A stretch of 64,000 nucleotides of DNA from Talpa occidentalis (Eukaryota > Chordata > Mammalia > Eulipotyphla > Talpidae), in assembly GCF_014898055.3 (NCBI RefSeq), contig NW_023601104.1:75685106-75749105 (forward strand), written 5' to 3'. The position numbers and the translations under genes are program-made. The notes under the pieces were generated by a model. That model was not told the DNA's origin, made no database searches, and saw only the letters and a program-made list of their open reading frames with translations. The first letter of the stretch is position 1, and the number at the start of each line of letters is the position of its first letter. Of the stretch, positions 23,921 to 59,411 are shown piece after piece.

Positions 23921-23972
23921 ATTGGCGCTCGCGGCGGGCCTCCCGCTCGCTCACCTGCCCCTCCCAGCCAAT
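23921..23972. promoter_or_regulatory. Pair of opposed CCAAT (NF-Y) boxes
   Basis: 'attgg' at 23921-23925 and 'ccaat' at 23968-23972, about 340 bp upstream of the PLEKHD1 ATG. NF-Y binding is inferred from the motif only. Confidence 0.5.
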
Positions 23973-24122
23973 CGGGGACACCAGAATTGGGGCTGCCGCG
24001 GGGAGGGGGAGGGATGCTGCTGCTGGAGGAGTTCCCGCCGGGCCCGCCCTGATGCCGAGCCCGGCCGCAGGCTGCTCACCCCTCGCTCCCGGGCGCCGCG
24101 CCCCGACCCCCAAGCGCCTTAA

Positions 24123-47324
<23,202 letters not shown>

Positions 47325-50224
47325 TGGGTGCTCTCCCCTGCCTCCCAGTGTTTCCTGGTGCTCCCCGCCCCACAGGGCAGCAGGGGGAGGCCTGACTGTA
47401 CCTGGCTCCCCTCTGCTCTCCTCTGGGTCAGAGTTCCACCTGGAGGCCAGCCTCACCCTCAAAGGACATGGACCCCACCTCTCGCCCCCACCCAGGCCCT
47501 TACTTGGGGTCTGCACCAGGTCCATGCAAGCCCAACTGGGTGCTGCCTGGTCATTATGGTGGGTGAGGTGAGGAAGGGGCCTGGTTGTAAAGACATTTTT
47601 TTGGCTGGGGAGTGAGTGGGCAGGGCCCACAGCCTCTCTCATGCCCAGGATACCTCTCTGTGACTCTGCCACATGCCCCTTGTGTAGAAAGGCCTCCCTT
47701 GCTTCCCCAGGACTAACCCTCTCATTGCTTCTGAGTCACAGACATCCCTTAGCGAAGACACTGCTGCCCCATTGTGGGGTGGGGAAGATCAGGATCTAGC
47801 CCAGCAGCATGTTTGCATGGCGCACCGCACTCCACTCGCTATGCCAGCGCCTTTCCTGGGGTTGGTTGGTTCCTGGCTGTGGGACTACCTGTCATTCATT
47901 GCTCACTCCCCTCCTCAGGTGAGCCCAACACCTGAGCTTCAGCATCCTTCCAGAGTTATGTGATCCCCCACTTCCACCCTTGCCCCTTCTCTATACATGC
48001 TCAGGGCCCTGGCAGAAGCTGGGCTTAGCACTGTGAAGAATTCTACACGTAGCAAGTTCAGGGGGTGGAAGAAGGTGGCCTTGGCTCCTGCCTTATCTGC
48101 TCCTGCTTGGGTAGGGAGGCAGCTGCCTCTGTTGCCAGTGGCCTTGCAGGTCCATGGAATCACGGATGCCTCCCTCCCAGCTGCCTCACCCTGCTGCCTC
48201 CTCGCCCTCAAGAGGCTTCACCCAGTGCAATGTGACCACAAGCCCTGGAAGACAGGGGGCCCAGGCCTGTGATAAGGCCAGTAGCCTTTGTTACTCCCTT
48301 GTCATTGGGTAAAGTTGAAAGGCCTATGCCCAGCTTTTGTGGAACTCTGCCACCCTCCAGAGGGCTGTGGGGTGTTCCCTTCACCCTGGACAGATGCTCT
48401 TCTCCTTCCACGCTCAAAGCTGCCTGGGTCTGTTGGCCTCTCCAGAAAAAGGATCAAGGTGCTCAGGGACACTGGTGGTATTAAAGGTGCTGATTTTCTG
48501 CTGCTTGGAAAACCAAATAGGAAGCCCAGTCTGAGCAATGGACGGATAGCTCCAGGCACGTCTGAGTAGAGGCTCAGGCCCCTGGGCGCCAGCAGTCTGC
48601 TCTGTGGGAGAAGGAGTTTTGCAGACAAGAAAAGTGTGTCTACGCTAGGCTCGCCAAGGCCGGGCCTGCTGCCCTGCTCAGTTCAGGGTTGCCTGCTGAG
48701 ACTAGCTCAACAGTCCCTTTTCGGCGGTGGGTGGGCTTTGATGACTTCAATCAGTCTCTGCATGATCTAGGTGGGCATAGGGCAGAGGCTTCCAGGGCAA
48801 TGCATCTAAAAGGGCTGAGCCTAAGGTAAAAGCTTTAAACATATAGAAGCCTGCATAAACCTGGAACTCGTTTCTCTAATGTGTATGTAGGATGGGGTGA
48901 AATGACAGGAGGAAGATGTGTAAAACCAAGATGTTATATTTTGTTGTTTTTAAAGAATTAGTAGTGGTTTGATCTTGGAGGAAGGTCTTTGGAAATTTTC
49001 AAATGAATTTCCCCCCTTGGGCAAGTTATTAACTAGAAAGAAAAGTGCTTTCCCATATCACATTCACCTGTTCCTGGTTCCTTTCCTCCCATTTCACCCT
49101 ATGTTCTCCATACTTCAGGTCAGCCTGGGTTATCATCAACCAACTGATCAATTCTTAAGTATTTGTTAAAACCTCAACTACGTACCGATCCCTGTAAGTA
49201 GGAAAAGAGCAATGTATCTACGTGAAAATATGTAGGAGTGGAAATTACTTACTGGAAATATATAGCTCTGCTTTAAAAAAATATATCAAAATCAAACCCT
49301 CATTCCTTGGCCAATTAAATGTATTTCCTGCAGCACCGCTTGTGGTGTGGTCATTGCTGGAGAGATGTTGCCCCCTGGAGGCCTAACGTGGAGTTACAGG
49401 ATTTGCCCGCTCTTCTGAGGAAGCACTCCCCTGGGCTGCACCTCCTTTGAGAGGCTTCTTAATAATTAACTAAAAAATCTGTGTTCCCACCCTGAAGTTC
49501 TGGCTGTCTCCATGTAACAGGAAATATCAATGAGATTTTCTTCTGATCTGAGCTTGCATCAAAGAGGCAGAGTAACTATGAGTGGGACTAGCCTCAGTGA
49601 GACAAAGGGTAGTCATACAGGTTGCTAGTTTCAGTATCACTGCCAGAAATTGAGTTTCCATTGCTCTGATGAGAAGAGGTTTATACTTTTGTTTTTTAGT
49701 CATAGGAGAGGGAGCAGCTGTAATGACTGGATTCTCCTCCTATTTGGCTTGTTTCCTCACTGGGGATGATTTATCACTATGCCCAGGATTCCCATTTGTG
49801 CTGTTTCCCAGCTTGGTTATTAATGGCTTCCCCTTTGCTACCACAGGTGTCCCAGTTTGGATGATTGTTATGTGGTTGTCCTGGTTGTAATGCTTTCTCT
49901 CAAAGATATATTAATGTTTGGAGCAAGAGATCTGTAAAAAAAAAACACTGGGGTTCTGGCCCACTCCCAAGCTCCCAGCCCCTGGGAAGGATCCACTGTC
50001 CAGGTGGATCTGGAGAAACGGCCCCCATCCATCCTATGCCACCGAACTCAGCATGACCTACAGCCTGTGGGTGCTCAGGGACCATCCAAGTGAATCTGAA
50101 GCCTGTGACTAATGATGGAAGAAAACAGGAACTTGTTCCTGTCCCAGGGAGCCAGCCCAGGATGTATCTGATTTAACTGGAAGGTAGTTATTAGAACTAC
50201 CAAAGGAGCTACCTGGTGCCATCA

Positions 50225-50230
50225 AATAAA
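50225..50230 (+). promoter_or_regulatory. Polyadenylation signal AATAAA (PLEKHD1, proximal candidate)
   Basis: 'atcaaataaagcctagg', with a GT-poor downstream region, so weaker than the next one. An ATTAAA at 48480 is a further candidate. Confidence 0.4.
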
Positions 50231-50742
50231 GCCTAGGAGTCCCTCAGAAACTTTGGGTTTCTATGATCAGCCAGGCTGAAGCTGCTTGCACCCCAATACC
50301 AACTCCCAGTGCTCCCCAAAGCAAAAACCCTGTGATGGTTTCTTCTATCTCACTCCACCCTTGGTGATCAGGGATAAAGAGTACTCTTTGCAAGGTTTAG
50401 GGAGAGGAAACAGTGGTTGTTCTCGCCACTTGGAAAGAGGGTCCTCAGACATTCAAAACATCTGGGAGCAACTGGTTATTCAGCTTCCAAGTGAGTGTGG
50501 ATGGTTGCACTGTAACTTCTTAGCTTCATTTCTGACTGCGTTTCCCATCTCCCCCTCCTTTTCCTAGATTGGGTTTCACTCATGCCACCAACTCTTCTGA
50601 CCCAGATTTGAGCTTTCTGTCCATCCTGCTGGGTTCAAGTTTCTTGGGGGAAGTTTGGAAGCACCCCAAACCCAGGAATTTAGAGAGTTGGGGGGTCTTA
50701 ATACACTAAATCATCTTGTGGCAAATTCTACCTGCAATTGTC

Positions 50743-50748
50743 AATAAA
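50743..50748 (+). promoter_or_regulatory. Polyadenylation signal AATAAA (PLEKHD1, distal candidate)
   Basis: 'gtcaataaatgc' followed after about 20 bp by the GT-rich 'tgtctggttttgcctgtggg'. The best-formed end signal downstream of the gene. Confidence 0.6.
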
Positions 50749-51344
50749 TGCTTAAATACATAGCATTGTCTGGTTTTGCCTGTGGGTGAGACTTGGTGAT
50801 CAGGCAGGAAAGTTGGGGTGAGTCAGGCTCAGGGGTGGAAGCTTTGACCAGGAGATATCCAGGCAATTGCAGAGTCAGCTGAGGATGCTCTGGGGGCTCA
50901 TGGTCTCTGCACTCTGCCTGCTGCCCACTGTGTTTGCCCCACAGCAGCAATGTGGGGGCGGTCAGGCAAAGTATCTATCACTTACTTTTAGAAAGAAAAA
51001 TGGATTAAAATCTTATTTTTCTGATAAACGACCAGTAGGGAGGGGCCCGCCATCCTGAAAGATAGTCATAGCTGCGGGGGAGCTGGATCCCTAAGCTGGC
51101 CTACTTCCAGCTTGCTCCAGGAGCTGTTTGGGGATGCTCAGCTGGTCACTTCCTCCCTCCTCCCAGCAGATGGCAGCACTCTCTGAGCTGGGCAGCACCT
51201 TCCAGTGGGAAGTGAGCAGAGGCTCCAGAGCAAGGGGGGCGCTTTGTGACCATACTGGGCTTCTGCATTACTGGTGTTGAATCTCCCACCTGTTCTTCCC
51301 ATCAAAGGTATGAAACAAAAACCCGCTTCAACTATCATTTATTA

Positions 51345-51608
51345 TTTTTTAAAGATTTATTTATGCATACAAGAGCTGAGTACAGGTCAGAGGTACCGGG
51401 GGTGAGAGGATTCATCAGAGACAGAGTGGAGAACAGAACAGGCAGACTGACTGAAATACACTGCTGAGGGGAGCAGCGGGCAAGACAGGAGAGGTCTGCT
51501 GCATCATGTGGGTTTCTCTCTGGCCAGCCGGGCATCGAACTTGTGCTGCAGAGGCTGCAGATAGCTTTACAGTGCTGTGCTTAACCCCTTGCGCCACCAG
51601 GGAGGCCC
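51345..51608 (-). mobile_element. tRNA-derived SINE, minus, inserted in a MIR
   Basis: Target duplication 'tcaactatcatttatta' at 51328-51344 and 51609-51625. Tail 'aaagatttatttatgcatac' to 'gcgccaccagggaggccc'. Confidence 0.95.
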
Positions 51609-51790
51609 TCAACTATCATTTATTAAGTGTCTGTTATATACCAGGCACTTTCACGCTGATTTCTCTTTTTTCTCCTCACAACATCCCTCTCCTTGATTTG
51701 CAGAAAAATGAAACCACAGAACTTGCCCGAGGTCTTCAGTTTGTAAATGCAGGTTCAGGTATTTGAGTCAGTGCTTCTTCTAACCACATA
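51609..51790 (-). mobile_element. MIR, antisense
   Basis: 'ttaagtgtctgttatatacc', 'aggcactttcacgctgattt' and 'cacagaacttgcccgaggtc' are antisense MIR text. Confidence 0.7.
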
Positions 51791-52777
51791 TTCACACAGT
51801 AATACATAAATGTTATATTATTATATATAAGAAATATACATATGTAGGTTATTTTTAGATTCCTTTTTCCCTCAACAAATATATTGAGTTCCTCTATGTT
51901 CTAAGCCCCAAGAATCTCCTTTCACATCCTTTCCTTTATGGGTTCTTAAGGGATTGATTCATCTACTTGGAAACTGACAGTCTCGAAAGAATCCTTCCTT
52001 TCCGAAAGTCTGGCCAGTCCCATGTAGCCGGGCCTAAGGATCAGAGCTGCTCATCCTTAGGACTTTGCAGAGCATCTGGGCCTTTTCTTGCTGTCTCAAA
52101 CCACTTCCAGGCTGGCAGTCTCTCGCCCTTCCCTCTCCTTTGCCCTTCCCCACACTCCCCAGTCCAGTGTCTTCTGGCACAGAAGTGTCCCCCTCAGCGG
52201 GGAGGCAGCCAATGGCAGGGCCTAAGCTAGGGATCCAGAAGCCTGGCAGTCCGACAGAGCCAGTGCTGAGAGAGAGGAAGCCATCGACCTCCCCTTTGTA
52301 AAATGAGGCCACAGAATTAAATGCTTTCAAAACCCTTCTCCAGTTCTGCTGTGGTAGCAGACTTTTCACCTTGGAGAGGTTATCTGGGAGGAATGAACCT
52401 TTCATAAAATAAATGGCAGTACTTTTTCATCAAAAAATTTGTTTTTTGGAGTATGTAACACTCATACCTTGAAACATTACTCAAAGCCTCCTCCATCTCC
52501 GACCTTCTCGCCCTCTTCAAAGCCAGCTTCCTGCAAGTGGCCATGGAGAGCAAGGAACCTGCCTATCTAGGTCATTGGAATCCTGTGGGTGTCACCCCAG
52601 TAGTATCCAGAGAAGGTACAGGTACCCAGGGGCACATATGATGCTCATTTGAGGCATCAGGAAGAAACATGATATACACAGTGACACTGGCACCATCACT
52701 TCTCATGCCTTGGTCCCTGACACAGACACTACAGGAGGAATTCTGAGTCCCACAATTTGGAGGACATCCTTCACTTT

Positions 52778-53043
52778 TTTAAAAAAAGATTTATTTATGC
52801 ATATAAGAACTGGGATACAGACCAGAGGTGCAGGGGGTGCGGGTGGGGGAGTGAGAGGATTTACCAGAGACAGAATGGGGAACAGAACAAGTAGATTGAC
52901 TGAAATACACTGCTAAGCGGGCGAGTAAGGAGAGGTCTGCTGCGCCATGTGGGTAGCTCCCAGGCCGGATATCGAACTCGTGCTGCAGTGGCTGTGGATT
53001 GCTTCATAGGTTGCGTCTAAACCCCTTGCGCCACCAGGGAGAC
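52778..53043 (-). mobile_element. tRNA-derived SINE, minus
   Basis: Tail 'aaaaagatttatttatgcat' to 'gcgccaccagggagacccc'; flanks 'tccttcac' and 'tccctcac'. Has an internal deletion around 52912 ('ctgctaagcgggcgag'). Confidence 0.9.
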
Positions 53044-54230
53044 CCCTCCCTCACATCTTGTCACTTTCAGGGTACTTCAGTTTACATTTCATGAAACAGG
53101 TACACAGATTACACTGTCCAGTTTTAAACATATACTAACATAGAATGCCCTAACACTTTCCTGCAAAGAAATTATAGATGAAAAATAACAGTATTAGTGC
53201 AAACACAAGCATAGAATGAGGAAAAGGTTGAGGTGACATTTCTCCCACGCCTTCTAAGCAGAATCCTGGTTTACTTTCAGGTATCCAAGGTGATTATAGG
53301 AATGATATTCCAAGCTCAAAAGTAAATCCTGATTCACTTAAGTGTAGTTGTCACACTGCTCGGCTGGAGATTTCTTAGGGGTGGACATGTGACTCAGGCT
53401 GACTGATGAGATGAGAAGACTTTTCCTAAGGAGGGGGAAGCATTTTTCTATCACAGAATGGGAACTAGAATTCATCTCCTCATCCATTCTACAAACACTT
53501 ATTGAGCATCTACAACCCTATTTTTCAAATTCTATGACACACCACACACACACCCCCCACCCCGTGACTCAAAATCTTTGAAATTGGGATGTGTCTTAAA
53601 TCAATGGCATCTCTGACAGTTGCTGGCCACAGCAGGGTTAGGGAGGTTGTCACTACCTGTGCAGATATCAAAAATGCCAGGATCAAAATGTGCAGAATGA
53701 CTGCCAACAGTTTGGGGGAGAATGTACCAAAATAGCCACAGAGAATGCTCATAACAAAAAAGAATCCAATGTTTATGGGGAGGTGGTGAATCAGATATGT
53801 TTGGCAGCATTGCAGTGCAGCAAGATCCATGGAAATGTAATGCTGGCGTAGAGCTCAGCATGTAAGATGCTTTGTTATCTTATGAATTCTTTTGAGAAAT
53901 GCTGCATCTTCAACACCTTGATGCCTCAGGATGGCAGCACATAAAAAAAAAAAAAAGATGGTCATTGTCATTCTTAGTCAAGAGAAAGGAGTCAGGTTTG
54001 GAATGAAACATCCTAGAAGTACCTAACCCCAGTTATTTTACTTCTATTTCCTGTTTTATTATGCACAGAAGTGATTTATGAGTGTCTGTGACTAAATGAA
54101 TCTGAGAGAGCTCTTTCTTTGTAAAAGCATAGTACTGTGGTTTAACTGGCAGCATCTTTTATTCCCTCATGGTACAAAGAATAATGGTGTGCCTCACACT
54201 CAAAGATGCCTTAAGTTATATGATTTGTTC

Positions 54231-54516
54231 TTTTTTTTTTTGAAGATTTATTTTTTTTTTAATTTATGCATACAAGAACTAGGGTGTAGGCCAGAGGTAC
54301 GGGGGCGGGGGTACATATGTGAGAGGATTCACCAGAGACAGAGTGGGGAGCAGAACAGGTGGATTGACTGAAATATACTGCTGAGGGGAGCAGCAGGTGA
54401 GGCAGGAGGGATCTGCTGTGATGTGGGTAGCCCCCTGGCTGGGGATTGAACTCATGCCATAGTGCTGGTGATAGCTTCATAGTGCTGAGACTCTAATCCC
54501 TGTGCCACCAGAAGGC
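54231..54516 (-). mobile_element. tRNA-derived SINE, minus, 'agtctcagcactatc'-head subtype
   Basis: Target duplication 'tatatgatttgttct' and 'tatatgatatgttct'. The head contains 'tgatagcttcatagtgctga' as in 34453-34724. Confidence 0.92.
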
Positions 54517-54911
54517 TCTATATGATATGTTCTCTCAGAGAAACATTGGTCTGGTGCTGAGGAGACAGCACTGGAAAAGACACAAAACCCTGGTTTTTTT
54601 GCACAGTTTTCCTGTGGACATTCCTTTACTATCTTTCAGGGACCTAAATAATAGTCCTTATTCCCACCAGCAGCCTGAGGTTTCCAAGGATGCCCTCAGG
54701 TGTAGCCTCTATAGCATTCCCCATTTTGTTGACTGAAGGTAACCCCCATCACCTCTGTTCTCACTTAATTGGCTGAAATTCAGTCACATGGCCACATCCC
54801 CTACAAGGGAGTTTGGGAAATGTAGCCTCCTCAATTGCCCAGGAGAAAGGTGATATGGATGCTGATGAGTAGCCAGCTGTCTGTGCCTCACGCTGGAAGC
54901 AGCACTGTGGA

Positions 54912-54941
54912 GGCGGGGTGAGGTGGGGTGGGGTGGGGTTC
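54912..54941 (+). repeat. G-rich GGTGG run
   Basis: 'aggcggggtgaggtggggtg' followed by 'gggtggggttcc': at least four G-runs, a potential G-quadruplex. Confidence 0.6.
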
Positions 54942-55379
54942 CAGCAGCCAGAGCCTCCCGAAGTAAAGAAAGCACAGCACCCTGCTCCTTCTGCTGCTGC
55001 CTCTGTGGACGCTGTTCTGAATATCAGAGGTATCATCATAGAATGGGAAGATGTTCATTGTTGCATCGGGCAACACCACACTGATAAAGAAATGGGAGTC
55101 ATGGAGCAGGCTACATAATGCAGGATGTTGCTTGAGAGCAAGATCCCGGCCGTTTTTATTGGTAGAATAATCATACTGCATCAGTTACCTAGTTTAGGAG
55201 GACAAGGAGAAAAATATGGGTGAAACTAAAGAATGTCATCTTGGGCTTGGGGGGACATGAGTCTGCTGACCATGTTATCAGTTTGATGACTAAGTTTTGT
55301 AATGGAAACCAGACGTGAGGCCCCGGCCATGGTCCTAATCTTATCAACAAGGCATTCCACTGATCAGCTTCTGGGGTCC

Positions 55380-55510
55380 CTTGTCATATACATCGGTCCT
55401 CGGCCCCCCGGGAGTTCCCAGTCATACCTCATGATGTATGAGTCGGGAGTAAGTTTATTCATCCGTCATCAGCCCTCCGGGGGTTTCCGGTCATACTTCT
55501 TGATGCACAC
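55380..55510. repeat. Pair of 47-bp direct repeats in a CpG-rich unidentified block
   Basis: 55391-55437 ('catcggtcctcggcccccc' onward) and 55460-55506 ('catccgtcatcagccctcc' onward) share order through 'gtcatac(c/t)tc(a/t)tgatg'. CpG content is well above the surrounding intergenic DNA. Confidence 0.75.
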
Positions 55511-55994
55511 CCTTCCCAGATGATCAAGTTTTCTGTTCTTGATTGATTTGACAGGCACCTTGTAAATTTTGGTTACTTTGGCTGATTGGCCAGTTCTGAA
55601 GGGCAGTTCTGACCTTGTGCAGGAATCCAGAACTGCAGGGTACAATAATGGTGGCCAAACAGGCCGCTTAAGTTTAGCAGACCCACAGTTCATGCCACAG
55701 AATAATAGCCCCCCATGGATGACCAGGCTTTCATAGATCACGTTACCAATTGGCTAATGGGATTAATGGACTCTGTAGTGCTTATCCTAAACCGTGAACC
55801 TCTACTGGAGATATTCGGGCAGAAGAGATTTTTCAGGTGTGCCTGTAAAGCCCTGTCACTTGGTTCTGCTAATCCCACCAGGTTGCGTGGTCGGGGCCTG
55901 GGAGGCCTGGTGAGTTTGCTCTGTAGAATAGGTGCAGGACTCCAGACTCTAGAACAGAGGTCTAGGGGCAGTGCAGAGGCCACTGGAGGTCCCG

Positions 55995-56180
55995 CGGAGG
56001 AATATGGGTCTCACCAATCACAAGCTCTGAGACTTGGGCAAATCACTTAAAATTTCTGAGTTTTGGTTCCTTGGTCGTATATGTAGCCACAATTCCTGCT
56101 CCTAGTACCTCTCAGGTTGTGGAGAGGATGCACAGAGCTGAAGTAGGGAGACTTTGTGGACAGCAAAGCATTATACAAAT
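55995..56180 (+). mobile_element. Possible MIR, sense
   Basis: 'agctctgagacttgggcaaa', 'tcacttaaaatttctgagtt' and 'ttgtggagaggatg' are in MIR order; decayed. Confidence 0.5.
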
Positions 56181-56650
56181 ATTTTGTTGTGATGGCAAAG
56201 AGAGCACAGCGCCCGCACCTAGAAGGAACCAGGAGCACTCCTCGAGTGAAGGAGGGTGATGTCGGCATGGGCAGCACATCTGATGGCCATTCTAAGTCAC
56301 TTGCTTAAAAGCCTCTCCTGGGAGTTCAAGGTAAAGCCCCTAACTCAGAACTGAGGCTCTGAGGTCTGATATTACTGAGAAGTTCCCAAGGAAAGGGGAG
56401 AGAGCCTGGCCCTGGCTCTCTCACCACGTGTGGCAAATGAGCACTTGTTTTCCTGGCAGCAGCCTGCCAGTGGCTGGGGCTGCCCCACACACGCTTTGTC
56501 TCTCTTCCACAGGCCAGCTTTGTAGTCTGGTCCAGTTCTGTCTGTCTACCTGTTTTGCATATGAACCATTCCCTGAGTGCCCTCCCTGAATCCTATAGCA
56601 TATTTCTGAGTTCCCAGGCCTTTGAGTGCTTGGCTGTCTCGCTCCTCTAC

Positions 56651-56858
56651 AGTTTTTTTTTTTTTTTAAAGATTTATTTTTATTTATGCATACAAGAGCT
56701 GGGATGTAGGCCAGAGGTATGGGGGGTGAGAGGGCAAGACAGGAGAGGTCTGCTGCACCGTGTGGATTAGTTCCCTGGCTGGGGATTGAACCACAAATGG
56801 CAGTGGCTGCTGGCAGCCCTACAGTGCTGACTTTAATGCCTGAGCCACCAGGGAGGCC
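56651..56858 (-). mobile_element. tRNA-derived SINE, minus, internally deleted
   Basis: About 80 bp are missing between 'gggggtgagagg' and 'gcaagacaggagaggtctgc'. Flanks 'ctcctctacagtt' and 'ctcttctatagtt'. Confidence 0.9.
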
Positions 56859-57444
56859 CCTCTTCTATAGTTCTTAGAGGAAAGAGAGGTTGGAAACAAG
56901 AAGCACTCTCTTTATTTTAGAGCAATACAACTTAAGACCTGGAGAGGGGGCCAAAGAAGCTATGGGACTTAACTGAGAAGAATTTGCTTGGAAAGCAGGC
57001 AGGTTGGCAGGACACTTCTGGTTGTGATGACAGAACATATTGACCTAATGGGCTGAGAAGGACTCAGAAACAAAGGATTAGCCGCAGGAGCCAGGGCCTC
57101 TGAATTTTGGACTCTTCTGCTGGGGTATTGGTTTGTTTTCCCTTCTCTTTGTGTGCTGACCTTGTTCTCCCGCTGCAAACACCTGCAAGAAGATATGGCT
57201 GCTGGCAGTCCCAGCTTGGGGCCTAAAGGAAAGCTCTTTTCTTCTAGAGGGTCTCTGTATTCATGCCCGGGAAGGAATTAGTCCTGCAGCTTAGGTCATA
57301 TGCCTGTCAACCATGTGCCACTTGGTTGAATCACTGTTGTGTGTGTGTTGAGGGGGGGATATTGGGGGGATTCCAATTTGTAATTGCCTAGGCCATCCAT
57401 TACAGAGGGGGTGTAAAGAACATGTGCAGCGGACAAATGCAGAG

Positions 57445-57446
<2 letters not shown>

Positions 57447-57480
<34 letters not shown>
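57447..57480 (+). repeat. (GT)17 microsatellite
   Basis: Uninterrupted GT run of 34 bp. Confidence 0.98.
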
Positions 57481-57483
<3 letters not shown>

Positions 57484-57536
57484 GTGAAAGCTGCCAGGGC
57501 TTTTGGCTCCCAGCTTGAATGATGTGGAGGAGCAGC

Positions 57537-57537
<1 letters not shown>

Positions 57538-57579
<42 letters not shown>
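57538..57579 (+). repeat. (CAG)14 microsatellite
   Basis: Fourteen uninterrupted CAG units in intergenic DNA, 57 bp after the (GT)17 run. Poly-Leu, poly-Cys and other homopolymer frames across it are not genes. Confidence 0.97.
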
Positions 57580-57581
<2 letters not shown>

Positions 57582-57749
57582 CCACATCCTCCCAGGGCCT
57601 CAGCAGTTTCCTGAAGGCTGGGCCAGCTGTGGTTGACATAGCAACAGTCTGATGGCAGGGTCTTAAGGAAAAGACTGGACTGTTTTGAATGATATCTGCC
57701 TATAACAAGCCCCTTTCTTGTGGGCTAAAGAAAAACAAAGCCCAGCTAC

Positions 57750-57875
57750 AGGCATCCCTCATTTTACTGGGCTTTGCTTTATTGCACTTTACAGATACTG
57801 AGTTTTTGTTTTTGCTTTAGTTTTTTAGCAAATGAAAGGTTTGTGGCAACCCTGAGCCAATAAAATAGGCTCTGA
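57750..57875 (+). mobile_element. Tigger-like DNA transposon fragment
   Basis: 'acaggcatccctcattttac', 'tttgctttattgcactttac' and 'aaaggtttgtggcaaccctg' match the left end of a Tigger2/MER28-type element. Confidence 0.8.
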
Positions 57876-57935
57876 TTATGTTAGTATCTTTGAGTGATAA
57901 GATTTATTATTATTATTATTATTTTAAACATTAAT

Positions 57936-58201
57936 TTAAAAAAAAAAAGATTTATTTATTTATTTATGCAAGCACTGGGTACAGTCAGAGGCACGGGAGG
58001 GTGAGAGAATTTACCAGAGCCAGAGCGGAGAGTAGAACAGGCAGACTGACGAAGCATAGTGCTGAGGGGAGCAGCGGGCGGCAGGAGAGGTCTGCGCGCC
58101 ATGTGGGCCCCTTGCCCGGCGGCCGGGGATCCAACTGGTGCTGCAGAGGCTGTGGGCAGCTTCGCAGCCCAGCGCTCAACCGCTGTGCCACTGGGGAGGC
58201 C
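57936..58201 (-). mobile_element. tRNA-derived SINE, minus, 'cactgggtacagtcag' subtype
   Basis: A-run and 'gatttatttatttatttatg' to 'gtgccactggggaggccc'. Inserted in AT-rich DNA; the flanking duplication is blurred by the (ATT)n run. Confidence 0.93.
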
Positions 58202-58605
58202 CAAGATTTTTTATTATTAAACATTCTGTAGTTATGTCTTAACACATACTTAAAGGTCTTGTTTGTGGGAGGGGGAAAGGGAGGTACTTGCAGATTCCCA
58301 GACATCAGAAGGGCAAATATGGCCAGCATTATCTCTTTGCTTTTGGGGGGATGGTATTTACTGGGTATATAGCACTTTCCTTACATGAACATTCAACCTC
58401 ACGTTTTTCATGCTGAGAACATTGACATGTCAGTTTGAAGGCACTCTGAAACCGCTCTTTGAGGGGTGATGAGGGTTTCAAATTCTATGAGTTCACCAAC
58501 AGGGGCATTTCCTGGCAGCTTAGCATAAGGGAGAGCCGCCACATCTGAGGACAGAAGGGGGAAGCCACTAGGTCTCCTGAGCAATGGGCAGCAGTAAAGT
58601 TTGTG

Positions 58606-58874
58606 GGTTTTTTTATTTTTTTAAGATTTATGTATACAAGAACCAGGGTACAGGCCAGATGTGCGGGAGGGTGAGAGGATTCACCAGAGACAGAGCGGGG
58701 AACAGAACAGGCAGACTGACGAAATACACTGCTGAGGGGAACAACGGGCGAGACAGGAGAGGTCTGCCGCTCCATGTGGGATTCTTGCCAGCCAGCTGGG
58801 ATCGAACCCGCGCTGCAGAGGCTGCGTACAGCTTCACAGTGCAGTACTCAACCGCCTGCGCCACCAGGGAGGCC
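58606..58874 (-). mobile_element. tRNA-derived SINE, minus
   Basis: Target duplication 'cagtaaagtttgt' at about 58590 and 58875. Head 'gcgccaccagggaggccc'. Confidence 0.94.
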
Positions 58875-59084
58875 CAGTAAAGTTTGTTTTTATGAGAGTA
58901 CGTACAGTGTGTTTTCAGGCAACAGGAAGACGTGTCATGGAGCTCTTGCAGAAATCCTGGTAATGAATGATGCTCGGACAGGGTGATAAGAATGGAGGCC
59001 ATGAGAAAGGGTCAGATTCTGTATATGGTTGGAAGGTAAAGCCCATAGAATTTCCTAACAAATTGGACATAGACTGTGATAGAA

Positions 59085-59411
59085 GAGAGGATTCAAGATG
59101 ACGTCAAGGTTTGGCTTGGGTAATAGGAAAAATGGAGTTGCCACTGGTTGAGATGGGGCAGGCTGCCTGTGGAACAGGTTGAGGTGGAAGGACCAGGTGT
59201 TTTCCATTTTAGGTTAGAATTAGAAAAAAATCAGTAAAAATAAATCACTCTTTCACTATTGAATTTTTGAGTTTGAGATATCTGCTAGCTATCCCAGGGA
59301 TGTATCAGGTAGGTGACTGGATATATAAGGCTGGTGTTGGGAGAGAGATCTGGGGTGGAGATGAAAACTTGGGAGGCATTACATACTGCTGGTATTTAAA
59401 GCCATGGTGTG
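59085..59411 (-). mobile_element. L2 remnant, antisense, first part
   Basis: 'gattcaagatgacgtcaagg', 'tttggcttgggtaa', 'ggctggtgttgggagagaga' and 'gctggtatttaaagccat' follow antisense L2 reverse-transcriptase text. Resumes after a SINE at 59698-59780 ('ctggccctggggcaccccaa'). Confidence 0.65.

Larger units (their letters stand above)
47325..50770 (+). other. PLEKHD1: Likely PLEKHD1 3' UTR
   Basis: 3.4 kb after the stop codon without a recognisable interspersed repeat, ending near the polyadenylation signal at 50743. Open frames here show no family resemblance. Extent is inferred. Confidence 0.65.

Noticed and set aside
53525..53861. 101- and 86-codon minus-strand frames with hydrophobic runs
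   Set aside because: Two frames of the same DNA are open, no homology is recognisable, and there is no splice, promoter or poly(A) context.
55715..56050. 111-codon plus-strand frame
   Set aside because: It crosses an MIR-like remnant and ends in low-complexity residues, with no family resemblance.
57291..57639. Minus-strand frames with poly-Cys, poly-Leu and Thr-His runs
   Set aside because: They are translations of the (CAG)14 and (GT)17 microsatellites in different frames.
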